DNA of 64,000 nucleotides from JAPLKB01 sp964429485 (GCA_964429485.1 CAYSBW010000005.1:1-64000), one strand, 5' to 3'; shown: positions 36,444 through 45,102, numbered from the stretch's first letter. Made by a program: numbers and translations. Notes: generated by a model not told the origin, from the sequence alone.

Positions 36444-38061
36444 TGCTTCTGTACCTCCTTTGTGTTTCCGGTACATACCATTTATCGAAATTATGCATCA
36501 GGCCTGCTGCGGAAGGCTCTATGCCCTTGAACCTCCTGTGGACAGCTATATTGGCATAGGGGATAAAAAGAAAAGTGTAAGGTTGTTCCTCAGCAAGTAT
36601 TTCCTGAATACGAAAATAATATTTTTGTCTCTTCTCCATGTCAAGTGTGTGTCTGGCCTTTATAAGCAATTCATCCACCTCTTTATTTTCAAAAGATATA
36701 AAATTAAGTTCTTTTATTCCCTGTTTTGATGAATGCCAGATATCAAATATGTCAGGGTCCCGGGGAATGGTCCAGCCCAGCAAGACTGCCTCGAAATTTT
36801 TTTTGTCTATAAATTCATTGATAAAGCTTGCCCACTCTATAACCCGTATCTTCATCCTTATACCTATTTCGGAAAGTCTTTTCTGTATTAGTTCTGCACA
36901 TTGTATTCTGACTGTGTTTCCCTGATTAACGAGGACAACGAATTCAAAGGGTACACCGTCTTTTTCGAGTAAACCGCCATCCCCTTTTTTAAAACCCGCC
37001 TCTTCCAGAAGGGAAAGAGCTTTTTCAACATTGTATTCATATTTTCTTACATTTCCGTTGTAAGACCACATATCCGGTTTGAACGGGCCTGTTGCCTCGA
37101 TACCCTGATTAAGGAGTATGCCCTCTATTATTTCCTGCTTGTTGATGGCATAACTTATTGCCTGTCTTACTTTTCTATCTTGAAAGAATTTATGTTTCAG
37201 GTTGTATCCGAGATAAATATAGCTGAAGGAAAGATAGTTAAATTTATTAAATTCTTTTTCGAATTTAGGATAAGCGGTTTGCCTTACAAATTGTAATGGA
37301 GTCAGACCCATCATGTCTATTCCGTACTGCTTGAATTCAAGGAACATGGTGGCATTGTCAGGAATTATTCTCATGATGTATCGGTCTATATATGGCCTGC
37401 CATTAAAATAATTATCATTTGCAGATAATATTATTCTGTCTCCAGCTATCCATTCTTTAAATATATAGGGGCCTGTGCCGATTGGTCTCCTTGTGAGAGA
37501 CGACGCAGTGATGTCCCTGCCTTCCAGAAGGTGTGCCGGCAGGATTGAAGTTCCCCAACTCATAAGAGCAGGAGCAAAGGGTTTATTGTATCTGACTCTA
37601 AAGGTATAATCGTCTATTACCTCAGCTTCTTTGACGAGCTTGAAATCGCCTGAATAAGCTGTAGGAGTTTTCGGGTCGATTATTGTTCTGTAAGTGTACA
37701 TAACATCCCGTGCAGTAAAGGATTTACCGTCGTGCCACCTGACATTTTTTCTCAATTTGAATGTAATGGTAAGATTATCTTTGGAAATATTCCATGATTC
37801 TGCAAGATCGCCTGTTATATTAAGGTTTTTATCATATTTGACAAGCCCGTTATAAATGTACGATGCAACTTCATGGGAAGCGCTGTCTGAAGACAGGATG
37901 GGAATCAGATTTGAAGGCTCACCGATGGATCCTGTAATAATAGTATCTCCATGTCCTGGCGTTCCTGGATCATCATATAGTACATCTTCACTTCTTTGTG
38001 AACAGGAAAAAAGGAAAATAATGCAGAAAATTATGAGAATTATGTTTTTGTTCATTGGCAT
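36424..38061 (-). CDS. Peptide ABC transporter substrate-binding lipoprotein (SBP family 5)
   Basis: A 545-residue extracytoplasmic binding protein for di- or oligopeptides (or nickel or sugars in related members). The lipobox is FSC with a short hydrophobic leader (about 5-17). Family 5 signatures include WNISKDNLTITFKLRKNVRWHDGKSFTARDV (about 92-122) and RQAISYAINKQEII. ATG codons at 38061 and 38055 are both possible. It precedes the permease gene in the same unit; no other transporter subunits are present here. Confidence 0.9.
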   Translation of the reverse strand: MPMNKNIILIIFCIIFLFSCSQRSEDVLYDDPGTPGHGDTIITGSIGEPSNLIPILSSDSASHEVASYIYNGLVKYDKNLNITGDLAESWNISKDNLTITFKLRKNVRWHDGKSFTARDVMYTYRTIIDPKTPTAYSGDFKLVKEAEVIDDYTFRVRYNKPFAPALMSWGTSILPAHLLEGRDITASSLTRRPIGTGPYIFKEWIAGDRIILSANDNYFNGRPYIDRYIMRIIPDNATMFLEFKQYGIDMMGLTPLQFVRQTAYPKFEKEFNKFNYLSFSYIYLGYNLKHKFFQDRKVRQAISYAINKQEIIEGILLNQGIEATGPFKPDMWSYNGNVRKYEYNVEKALSLLEEAGFKKGDGGLLEKDGVPFEFVVLVNQGNTVRIQCAELIQKRLSEIGIRMKIRVIEWASFINEFIDKKNFEAVLLGWTIPRDPDIFDIWHSSKQGIKELNFISFENKEVDELLIKARHTLDMEKRQKYYFRIQEILAEEQPYTFLFIPYANIAVHRRFKGIEPSAAGLMHNFDKWYVPETQRRYRSNAAISP

Positions 38062-38154
38062 TTTAAATTGAGGCTATTTTAACAGAGGGTAATATTAAAG
38101 TAAAGAAAGCTGGACATAAAATAGTTTTCAGGTATTATGTATTTGGTCCTACTA

Positions 38155-39072
38155 ATGAAAATCATAGACATTCACAGTCACGGTATCGGTGGATACGATA
38201 CGAAGACAACAAATGCTGATCATATTCTTAAAATAGCAGAAATTCATGGAAAATATGGTGTTTCGGAAATTATTCCAGCAATTTACCCTGCGCCTCTGGA
38301 AGAAATGAGAGTACAAATGGCAGCTGTGAAAAAAGCAATGGAGACGCAGAAGACAGATGCTGAAAGGGTGAAGAGGGAAAACAATAAAAAAACAGCACCC
38401 GTTTCCCGCTCCATGATAACAGGTATTTATCTTGAAGGACCTTTTCTCAATCCTCATTGCTGCGGAGTCTTGAATACATTATCGTTTTTAACTCCTAAAG
38501 AAGATTATTTTAAAAGGCTTACAGAGGGATTTGAGGATATTATTAAAATTGTCACAATAGCTCCTGAACTGGACAGGGCTGTTCAACTTATAAGAATAGC
38601 TGCTGATATGGGCATTGTAGTCAGCATGGGACACTCTGATGCAACATATGAGGAAGCTCTGGCAGGTTTTAATGGAGGAGCAAAAGGTATAACCCATATT
38701 TTTAATGCCATGCGTGGGTTCCATCACAGACAACCGGGTATTGCAGGTTTTGGACTTATGAATCCTAATGTTTATATTGAAGTAATCGCGGATCCCTACC
38801 ATCTTCATCCTGAAACAGTTAGAATGATTTTCAAAATTAAAGATCCTGAAAAAATAATCATCATTTCAGATTCTGTGAAGGATACTGCGAGAAATCAAAG
38901 CTCAAAATTCAATGACAGATCTTATTGTATAAAAGAGCCGGACGGAAAATTGAAGGGTGGCTCCATGATAATTACTGAGTCTGTCCAAAGACTTATTGGA
39001 ATGGGCTATGAAGAAAGGATTGTTCTTAATTGTATTTCAGAAAATCCGAATATGTATCTCACGATAAAATAA
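38155..39072 (+). CDS. NagA-like amidohydrolase
   Basis: A 305-residue amidohydrolase related to N-acetylglucosamine-6-phosphate deacetylase. The metal-binding HSHGIGGYDT is near the N terminus; GIYLEGPFLNP, VSMGHSDATYEEAL and GITHIFNAM follow. Typical NagA (about 380 aa) has a flanking beta-sandwich made from both termini. Here the N-terminal strands are absent and the C terminus is short, so it is a barrel-only variant, and its substrate may not be GlcNAc-6-P. The ATG at 38155 is next to the first conserved residues, though it lacks a strong ribosome-binding site. Confidence 0.8.
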   Translation: MKIIDIHSHGIGGYDTKTTNADHILKIAEIHGKYGVSEIIPAIYPAPLEEMRVQMAAVKKAMETQKTDAERVKRENNKKTAPVSRSMITGIYLEGPFLNPHCCGVLNTLSFLTPKEDYFKRLTEGFEDIIKIVTIAPELDRAVQLIRIAADMGIVVSMGHSDATYEEALAGFNGGAKGITHIFNAMRGFHHRQPGIAGFGLMNPNVYIEVIADPYHLHPETVRMIFKIKDPEKIIIISDSVKDTARNQSSKFNDRSYCIKEPDGKLKGGSMIITESVQRLIGMGYEERIVLNCISENPNMYLTIK

Positions 39073-39080
39073 AAAAGCAT

Positions 39081-40235
39081 TTATCCCGGATAGATTATCG
39101 GTAATCCTTTTGTTCTCCATTCTCTCATGCCGTATTCGAGATTTTTCACATTATTGTAACCATAGGCTCTTAAATAAAGTGCTGCATGAGCAGAACGTAT
39201 ACCACTTTCACAGACTACCGCGATTGGTGTATCGAGATTACTCGGCAGTTCCCCGACTTTTTTGGCAATATCACCTACAGGAATGTTTATAGCCCCTTTT
39301 ATATAACCTGTTGCTGACAGTTCTTCTGGTTCCCTTACATCTATTATGAGAGGCTTTGTTTTACTTCCTGTTTGGTCATACAACTCTTCAGTATGGATAA
39401 GGGTGGCTTGATGGGGTTGTGCAAGGTATTGTTCCATTGAAAAACAAAAAGTTTTCATAAGGGGATTTAATTCACCCTTATTTTCTACGTGAGAATCTTT
39501 GCTTGCTGTCAGACCGCACTGCAATTTGCCGTTTCCTGCATCAAGGGGCGGGAAAAGCCCGGCGAGAAATGTTTCGAACTCTTCCACAGTTCTTTCAATG
39601 TTCATACAGACATTATTTATTTTTTCATATCCCATGGATGAATTGATATTTCCCTGATAATCATGAGCAGGATATATGATCAGGTCATTGGAGAGACCAA
39701 TCAGTTTACTGAAAAAACTTTCATACATATCTTTTGAACTTCCTCCCGGCAGATCAGTCCTTCCGCATTGTCCTATGAGCAGAGTATCTCCTGTATATAT
39801 TCTATTACCGGAAAGGAGACATATGGAATCCTGAGTATGACCCGGTGTGAAAAGCACTTTGAAAACAAGACCGCCTGTTTTGAGTTCATCATCTTCATTA
39901 ATAAAAATATCAACACGTTTTCCGGCATTTTCAGCAATTATCTTTTCAATGCCAAACAGTTCAATGACTTCCTCCCCTATTTTCCTCTGTATCGGTGTCT
40001 TACTGCACATTACTGTTTTTGCACCTAAAGAGTCAGCAATTTCCGGAGAAAGGGATATGTGATCAACATGGGTATGGGTATCCACAACATAGAGTATTTT
40101 CAGGTTGTTTTCTTCTACAAACTTTAAGTACGGTTCTGTTTCATGGGAGGGATCTATAATAATGCCTGTCAATTCACTACTGCATGCAGCAATATAGGAG
40201 AGACATCCGTCAAAGTTAAATTGTTTGAAAATCAT
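39081..40235 (-). CDS. MBL-fold persulfide dioxygenase-like protein fused to rhodanese
   Basis: A 384-residue fusion. The N-terminal metallo-beta-lactamase domain (about 1-200) has HTHVDH with His54, His56, Asp58 and His59, plus FTPGHTQDS and YPAHDYQG. These match the ETHE1/persulfide dioxygenase and glyoxalase II group. A linker of about 70 residues leads to a rhodanese domain (about 275-384) whose active-site cysteine is Cys342 in CESGIRS. Fusions of this kind (CstB-like) convert persulfides to thiosulfate or related products. GAGGG precedes the ATG. No other sulfide gene is adjacent. Confidence 0.88.
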   Translation of the reverse strand: MIFKQFNFDGCLSYIAACSSELTGIIIDPSHETEPYLKFVEENNLKILYVVDTHTHVDHISLSPEIADSLGAKTVMCSKTPIQRKIGEEVIELFGIEKIIAENAGKRVDIFINEDDELKTGGLVFKVLFTPGHTQDSICLLSGNRIYTGDTLLIGQCGRTDLPGGSSKDMYESFFSKLIGLSNDLIIYPAHDYQGNINSSMGYEKINNVCMNIERTVEEFETFLAGLFPPLDAGNGKLQCGLTASKDSHVENKGELNPLMKTFCFSMEQYLAQPHQATLIHTEELYDQTGSKTKPLIIDVREPEELSATGYIKGAINIPVGDIAKKVGELPSNLDTPIAVVCESGIRSAHAALYLRAYGYNNVKNLEYGMREWRTKGLPIIYPG

Positions 40236-40490
40236 GTTTCCCTCTTTGGATATGAATGTTTAAGAATTGTGCCGGACTGTTAAATATTAAATTAAGAAAT
40301 CGAATTTTAATTTTAAATAGCATTTTCTACCCTGATTAAAATACTGATAACGGGTACTTAATCATAGCCTGTTGAAAAACCGAATTATAATATATTTTTA
40401 ATATTCATTCCATAATATATTTTTTAAAGTTTAATTGCCTGTCCGATGTTGTTTTACTTATGTGAAAGATGGTTGGTAAGACCAAAATAG
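40236..40490. other. AT-rich upstream region of the Spy-like operon
   Basis: The gap between the divergent MBL-rhodanese gene and the Spy-like gene. It contains a direct repeat of ATAATATATTTTT (40387 and 40412, 25 bases apart) and is otherwise very AT-rich and probably bendable. It should also contain the promoter of the minus-strand MBL-rhodanese gene, which was not pinned down. Confidence 0.4.
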
Positions 40491-40506
40491 TCGACAAATT
40501 TGTCGA
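40491..40506. promoter_or_regulatory. Palindromic upstream activator site, probably for the NtrC-type regulator at 43756
   Basis: TCGACAAATTTGTCGA is a perfect 16-base palindrome. A second half-site TCGACAA is at 40522-40528, 31 bases (three helical turns) away from the first. The palindrome centre is about 140 bases upstream of the predicted sigma-54 transcription start, the usual distance for an enhancer of an NtrC-family activator. One such activator is encoded in the same cassette. Confidence 0.65.
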
Positions 40507-40576
40507 TAAGGCTGTTTGTTTTCGACAATCAATACCTCAATAAAAAATCAAATATTTTATTGATGAATAATAAATA

Positions 40577-40598
40577 TTGTAATTACAGATAATTACAA
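40577..40598. promoter_or_regulatory. Inverted repeat just upstream of the sigma-54 promoter
   Basis: TTGTAATTA (40577-40585) and TAATTACAA (40590-40598) are perfect complements with a CAGA spacer, ending 13 bases before the -24 element. It may be a second operator, an IHF-like bend site or a repressor site. Its AT richness lowers confidence. Confidence 0.4.
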
Positions 40599-40611
40599 TT
40601 AAGAAAAGTTT

Positions 40612-40627
40612 TGGCACAGTCGTTGCA
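40612..40627 (+). promoter_or_regulatory. Sigma-54 (-24/-12) promoter
   Basis: TGGCAC (40612-40617), five bases, then TTGCA (40623-40627): an exact match to the consensus TGGCAC-N5-TTGCW. Transcription would start near 40638, about 37 bases before the ATG of the Spy-like gene. Confidence 0.88.
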
Positions 40628-40674
40628 TTAAAGAATCCTATGTATAGAATAAAAATTTTTAACAGGAGGTTTCA

Positions 40675-41166
40675 ATGAAAAAATGGTATGCAGGAATTAT
40701 GGCAGTTCTTTTTCTGGCAATTACTACATCAGTATTTGCCTTTGGACACGGACCGGGCAGATGCAAAGGAGGTGAAGCCGGTTTTAGGAGTCCCATGGGC
40801 ATGGCGGCAAACCTGAATCTCTCAAAGGAGCAGACAGAAAAGATGTGGAAGCTTAAGGAAGCATTCCGCAATGACACGCAAAAAATACGTTATGAACTTT
40901 TTCAGAAACGCATTGAACTGAAGGCTATTTATGCTGATCCGAAAATGGATGATGCAACTATCCTTGCAAAACAGAAGGAACTTAACAACCTGAGGCAGAA
41001 CATGCAGGATAAGATGGTCCAGATGAGACTTGAACAGAGAAAGTTATTAACTCAAGAACAGATTAAAAAACTTGGTGAAATGACTTACGGCCCGGGATTT
41101 AATAAAATGGGCGGCAAAGGTGGTCCTGCAGGAAGGGGCACTGGATTCGGTCCGGTAAAAAACTAA
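40675..41166 (+). CDS. Spy/CpxP/ZraP-like periplasmic chaperone
   Basis: A 163-residue exported protein (signal peptide about 1-22, ending VFAFGHGPG). The central helical region (about 45-135) carries LTxxQ-like motifs, LNLSKEQTEKMW and LTQEQIKKL, typical of Spy/CpxP/ZraP periplasmic chaperones and metal sensors. Both ends of the mature protein are rich in Gly with Pro or Lys and some His or Cys (GHGPGRCKGG; GPGFNKMGGKGG), possibly for metal binding. AGGAGG lies nine bases before the ATG. It is the first gene behind the sigma-54 promoter. Confidence 0.82.
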   Translation: MKKWYAGIMAVLFLAITTSVFAFGHGPGRCKGGEAGFRSPMGMAANLNLSKEQTEKMWKLKEAFRNDTQKIRYELFQKRIELKAIYADPKMDDATILAKQKELNNLRQNMQDKMVQMRLEQRKLLTQEQIKKLGEMTYGPGFNKMGGKGGPAGRGTGFGPVKN

Positions 41167-41201
41167 AAACATATGATAGGAATTTGTTAGCAGGCATGTT
41201 G

Positions 41202-41242
41202 AGCAAGTTGAGTATGGTAATACCCCCGCCTCTCAACTTGCT
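41202..41242 (+). terminator. Hairpin between the Spy-like and glycine-zipper genes
   Basis: AGCAAGTTGAG (41202-41212) pairs perfectly with CTCAACTTGCT (41232-41242), with a 19-base loop. No T-run follows, so it may attenuate transcription or protect the upstream mRNA end rather than stop transcription fully. It would make the Spy-like protein more abundant than the downstream products. Confidence 0.45.
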
Positions 41243-41274
41243 TGACTGTTCTGCCAATAAGGAGGTAATAAATT

Positions 41275-41655
41275 ATGAGAAAACACATGTTGGTTATTTT
41301 AATTCTTATTACAGGGCTTGTAACATTTTCCTGTGCATCGGGCGGATATAATACGCAGAAAGGTGCGGCAATAGGTGCCGGTCTTGGGGCAATAGCAGGT
41401 CAGATCATAGGAAACAACACCGCAGGCACTCTAATAGGTACTGCTGCAGGCGCCCTTGCAGGCGTTATTGCCGGCAATGCAATGGACCAGAATGAAAATA
41501 ATCAGCTGATAGCAGCTAATCAAAAAGAGGTTTCAGCCTATTCATATCATGCTGGAAATGAAATTCCTCCCGGGCAGTGGGTTGAATTGCCAGGGCAGTG
41601 GTTTGACGGAAAATGGATTCCTGCCCATAGAGCGTGGGTGCCTGTAAATCCATGA
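41275..41655 (+). CDS. Glycine-zipper lipoprotein of the envelope-stress cassette
   Basis: A 126-residue lipoprotein: hydrophobic leader about 6-18 and lipobox FSC followed by ASGG. A glycine zipper (about 32-77, GAAIGAGLGAIAGQIIGNN...) should insert in or associate with the outer membrane. The C terminus holds a repeated Trp motif (PPGQWVELPGQWFDGKW). GGAGG precedes the ATG. Its stop overlaps the next start in an ATGA. Confidence 0.78.
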   Translation: MRKHMLVILILITGLVTFSCASGGYNTQKGAAIGAGLGAIAGQIIGNNTAGTLIGTAAGALAGVIAGNAMDQNENNQLIAANQKEVSAYSYHAGNEIPPGQWVELPGQWFDGKWIPAHRAWVPVNP

Positions 41656-42074
41656 CATATTTATTTGTATTATTCTTATCCCTTACTTTTTTTATGTCCC
41701 CTCTTTATGGTCAGCATTCATATTTTGACTTTGAGAGGGGGCTTAACCTTACAGATGAACAAAGGTCTGCTGCTGAAGAAGTAAAAAGAAAATATATGCA
41801 TGAATGGCGCAGATCAGGCAAAGAAGTCGGTAAAAAAAAGTTTGAGTTAAGGAATTTATACAGAAACCCTTCTTTTAACAGGGAAAACATTGAAAAGCTT
41901 CAAAAGGAAATACTGGAGATTGAAATTGAAAGGGAAAACCTGTACAACAGATACAGGGGGGAAATTTCCCGTATATTAAATGAGGAACAACGTGAAAAAT
42001 ATGATAATTTTTGCGGTTCCGAGAGAAAGAGATCAAATCGTCCTTCCGGATTGATGAGGCGATATGGGAGATAA
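41652..42074 (+). CDS. Second Spy/CpxP-like periplasmic protein
   Basis: A 140-residue exported protein with a signal peptide (about 1-20, ending PLYGQ). A helical, charged body with LNLTDEQRSAAEEV and LNEEQREKYDNF gives LTxxQ-like motifs at each end of the helical bundle. The start at 41652 overlaps the lipoprotein stop (ATGA); the GTG at 41634 is unlikely. It overlaps the kinase gene by 11 bases. By analogy with CpxP and ZraP, it may bind the kinase periplasmic domain and restrain signalling. Confidence 0.75.
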   Translation: MTYLFVLFLSLTFFMSPLYGQHSYFDFERGLNLTDEQRSAAEEVKRKYMHEWRRSGKEVGKKKFELRNLYRNPSFNRENIEKLQKEILEIEIERENLYNRYRGEISRILNEEQREKYDNFCGSERKRSNRPSGLMRRYGR

Positions 42075-43635
42075 AAAAACATTTGTTTTTCCTTCCCTTT
42101 TGTTTGCAATACTTTTTTTTCTAATCGCAATAACAGGATATTTTCAAATCAGAATAATAAATAAAAATATTGAAGCCCTCCTGAAAAACGAGGGAGAGAT
42201 TATTTTCAACCATCTGAAGAGGGAAATAGATATCAACCTTGAATATTTAAATCTTATTGAAAAATCTCCATCAATAGTAACGCCCGATTTTTTGAATCTT
42301 ATGGTTTATGAGGAGTCTATAATAGATGATCTGTATAATCTTTTCAATGATTTGGATTTGTTAAATGTGGAAAGGATACCTCTTAAAAATTTCATGATAA
42401 CTGACAGATCCGGCAAAATTGTTGCAAGAAAAGGATCAATAGGAATATCAACTTCATTCATCAGATCATTTCAATCAGGTGAAGAAAAAACTTTTATAAA
42501 AACCCAGGGCGATAATGATAAATTTCTTATAATGGGTATTAAGATAAGAAACAGCACAATAATTTTCAGCCTTGATGAAGATGAACTTAACATATTAAGG
42601 CAAAAACTTACAATAAGAGAAATTGTGGAGGCAGAAACAAAAAGATTTAATATTGCTGTTATTAATCTATATGACGAAAAGGGAGCCCCCTATTTATTTT
42701 CAGGCGGAAACAGGCAGGAGACTTATGTTGTATCCAGGAATCTGGATTCAAAATTTCTCCCGGGATTTACTGTTGAAATACTTGTATCAAAAGATCTGGC
42801 CAGGGATATTTCAAAAAAAACCACCATAAACTTTCTTTTCATCCTTATGCTTCTTGCAATCTCCGGTGCGGTCAGCACATATTCAATTTTCCTTCTGGAA
42901 AGAAGACACGGGAGAAGGGTGCGTGAATTTGAAAAAGAGCTGGAGATGAAAGAAAGACTTGTATCTCTCGGGAAACTTGCTTCAGGCATGGCCCATGAAA
43001 TAAGAAATCCCCTGAATGCCATGAGTATTTCAATACAGAGACTGAAAAGAGAATTTGAACCTGCTGAAGATAAGAAGGAAGAATATAACAAATTCATTGA
43101 TATTATGAGAAAAGAGCTTTTAAGGATTGACAGAATTGTAGAAGAATTTCTTCTTTCAACTAAATCCAGTACACCCTTTATACCGGAGAATCTTTATGAT
43201 ATCTTTGAAGAAGTAGTTATTATTCTTCGGGAAAAGGCTACCTCAAGGGAGATCGATATTACAGTAGATAAAACCGGCAAAGACATAATGATTCAATCAC
43301 AAAAAGAAAGGCTGAAGCAGGCTTTTTACAATATTATACTGAATGGAATCGAAGCTATTGAGAATGGTGGATCTATAAACATAAAAGCAACCTCCAAGGA
43401 AAGGGATGTTGACATTATAATAGAGGATACAGGTCCTGGAATTAAGGGAGCAGACCTGCCCAGGATATTTGAATATTATTATACAACAAAGGACAAGGGT
43501 ATTGGATTGGGACTACCTATTTCATATATGATCATCAGGGATCATGGCGGGGATATTAGAGCTTCCAGCACGCCAGGTAAGGGTACGAAATTTTTGATAA
43601 ATTTACCAATAGAACAATATAGGGAAAAAACTTAA
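42064..43635 (+). CDS. Membrane sensor histidine kinase (ZraS/NtrB-like)
   Basis: A 523-residue kinase. Two membrane segments (about 7-30 and 255-277) frame a periplasmic sensor domain of about 220 residues. The dimerisation domain has His311 in MAHEIRNPLNAM. The ATPase domain has NIILNGIEAI, EDTGPGIKG and GIGLGLPISYMI. The type and its partner (an NtrC-family regulator) match ZraSR and AtoSC-like systems. The periplasmic Spy/CpxP-type proteins encoded upstream make envelope damage or metals likely cues. Translation is coupled to the previous gene. Confidence 0.9.
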   Translation: MGDKKTFVFPSLLFAILFFLIAITGYFQIRIINKNIEALLKNEGEIIFNHLKREIDINLEYLNLIEKSPSIVTPDFLNLMVYEESIIDDLYNLFNDLDLLNVERIPLKNFMITDRSGKIVARKGSIGISTSFIRSFQSGEEKTFIKTQGDNDKFLIMGIKIRNSTIIFSLDEDELNILRQKLTIREIVEAETKRFNIAVINLYDEKGAPYLFSGGNRQETYVVSRNLDSKFLPGFTVEILVSKDLARDISKKTTINFLFILMLLAISGAVSTYSIFLLERRHGRRVREFEKELEMKERLVSLGKLASGMAHEIRNPLNAMSISIQRLKREFEPAEDKKEEYNKFIDIMRKELLRIDRIVEEFLLSTKSSTPFIPENLYDIFEEVVIILREKATSREIDITVDKTGKDIMIQSQKERLKQAFYNIILNGIEAIENGGSINIKATSKERDVDIIIEDTGPGIKGADLPRIFEYYYTTKDKGIGLGLPISYMIIRDHGGDIRASSTPGKGTKFLINLPIEQYREKT

Positions 43636-43755
43636 AAAGGCAAACTGTTATAAAATTGAAGAAAAAAACAATCATGAATGTGCCGGATAGTCGCTAAGGA
43701 TAAGGCAAAGAGGGGATAAAAAGTCCCTGATAAATATACGACAGGGAGTAAAAAA

Positions 43756-45102
43756 ATGAATCGGGCTAACATATTAATTGTTGAAGACGAGGATATACAG
43801 AGGACACTCCTTGGTGGACTTTTAAAAAATGAAGGATATGAAGTAAAGGAAGCTGCTGATGGAAAAACAGCAGTTGGGAAATTCAAGGAAGAAGTCCTCG
43901 ATATTGTTCTGCTTGATTATAAATTGCCTGACACTGACGGGCTTTCCCTTATTAAAGAGTTCAGGGAAATAAATCCTGAAGTTGAAATAATTATGATCAC
44001 TGCTTTTGGAAGCATAGAAAATGCAGTTAGTGCACTAAAAGCAGGTGCTACGGAATATTTAACAAAACCTGTAGATCTTGATGACCTGCTTTTCAAACTT
44101 AAGAAAATAGAGGATAAAAGATATCTGGTCCATGAGAACATGGTGCTGAAGGAAACCCTTAAAGACAGGCTTAAAGCTGAAGACTTTATATATTCCAGCG
44201 AAAAGATGCACAATGTTGTCAGTCTCATTGTAAGAATTGCAAAAACTGATTCAACATGTCTCATACAGGGCGAGAGCGGTGCAGGTAAAGAGGTGATTGT
44301 TAACCTTATTCATGGTTTGAGCGACAGAATGGATTGTCCTCTTGTAAAAGTGAATTGTGCAGCAATACCTGAAACTCTGCTTGAAAGTGAGCTCTTTGGA
44401 TATGAGAAAGGTGCCTTTACAGGAGCCTACCAGAGAAAGGCGGGAAAATTTGAACTTGCAAATAAAGGGACAATTTTTCTTGATGAGATAGGTGACATTC
44501 CTGTTATGCTCCAATCAAAGCTGCTAAGAGTAATTCAGGAAAGGGAAGTTGAAAGGCTTGGCGGGTTGCATCCGACCAGAATTGATGTGAGGATTATAAC
44601 AGCAACTAATAGAAATCTCAGCGAAGAGGTAAAAAAGGGTGCTTTCAGGGAAGATCTTTTCTACAGACTTAATGTGGTTACTGTTGATATACCCCCCCTA
44701 AGAGAGAGAAAAGAGGATATCCCCCCGCTTTTTGATTTTTTTCTTAAAAAATATAATAACAGACACAAGAAAAATATTAAGGGGTTTACAAAGGAAGCAA
44801 GAGATCTATTAATAAAATATGATTATCCCGGCAATATAAGGGAATTGGAAAACATAATCGAAAGAGCTGTTGTTCTTACAAGAGGTGAATACATATCAAA
44901 GGAAGACCTGCCGCATTTGATTGAAGGTGAACAAGCTGTTACAGAGGGAACCATAAAGGAAGTTGTTGGTGCCACAGAAAAAAAGATAATAATGGAGGCC
45001 CTGATCAAAGCTGACTGGGTTCAAACGAAAGCTGCGGCAATCATAGGGATAAGCGAACGCATGCTCCGCTATAAAATTAGGAAGTATAACATTGCAAAAT
45101 GA
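43756..45102 (+). CDS. Sigma-54-dependent response regulator (NtrC/ZraR family)
   Basis: A 448-residue activator. The receiver has Asp54 in VLLDYKLPDTDG. The AAA+ domain (about 140-375) has Walker A GESGAGKE (near 172), the sigma-54 contact loop GAFTGA (near 219) and TIFLDEIGDIP. The C-terminal Fis-type helix-turn-helix is KTKAAAIIGISERMLRYKIRKY-like. It sits 120 bases after the kinase stop with GGGAG upstream, and is the obvious regulator of the sigma-54 promoter at 40612. It may also affect the T6SS operon that starts 400 bases downstream. Confidence 0.94.
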   Translation: MNRANILIVEDEDIQRTLLGGLLKNEGYEVKEAADGKTAVGKFKEEVLDIVLLDYKLPDTDGLSLIKEFREINPEVEIIMITAFGSIENAVSALKAGATEYLTKPVDLDDLLFKLKKIEDKRYLVHENMVLKETLKDRLKAEDFIYSSEKMHNVVSLIVRIAKTDSTCLIQGESGAGKEVIVNLIHGLSDRMDCPLVKVNCAAIPETLLESELFGYEKGAFTGAYQRKAGKFELANKGTIFLDEIGDIPVMLQSKLLRVIQEREVERLGGLHPTRIDVRIITATNRNLSEEVKKGAFREDLFYRLNVVTVDIPPLRERKEDIPPLFDFFLKKYNNRHKKNIKGFTKEARDLLIKYDYPGNIRELENIIERAVVLTRGEYISKEDLPHLIEGEQAVTEGTIKEVVGATEKKIIMEALIKADWVQTKAAAIIGISERMLRYKIRKYNIAK

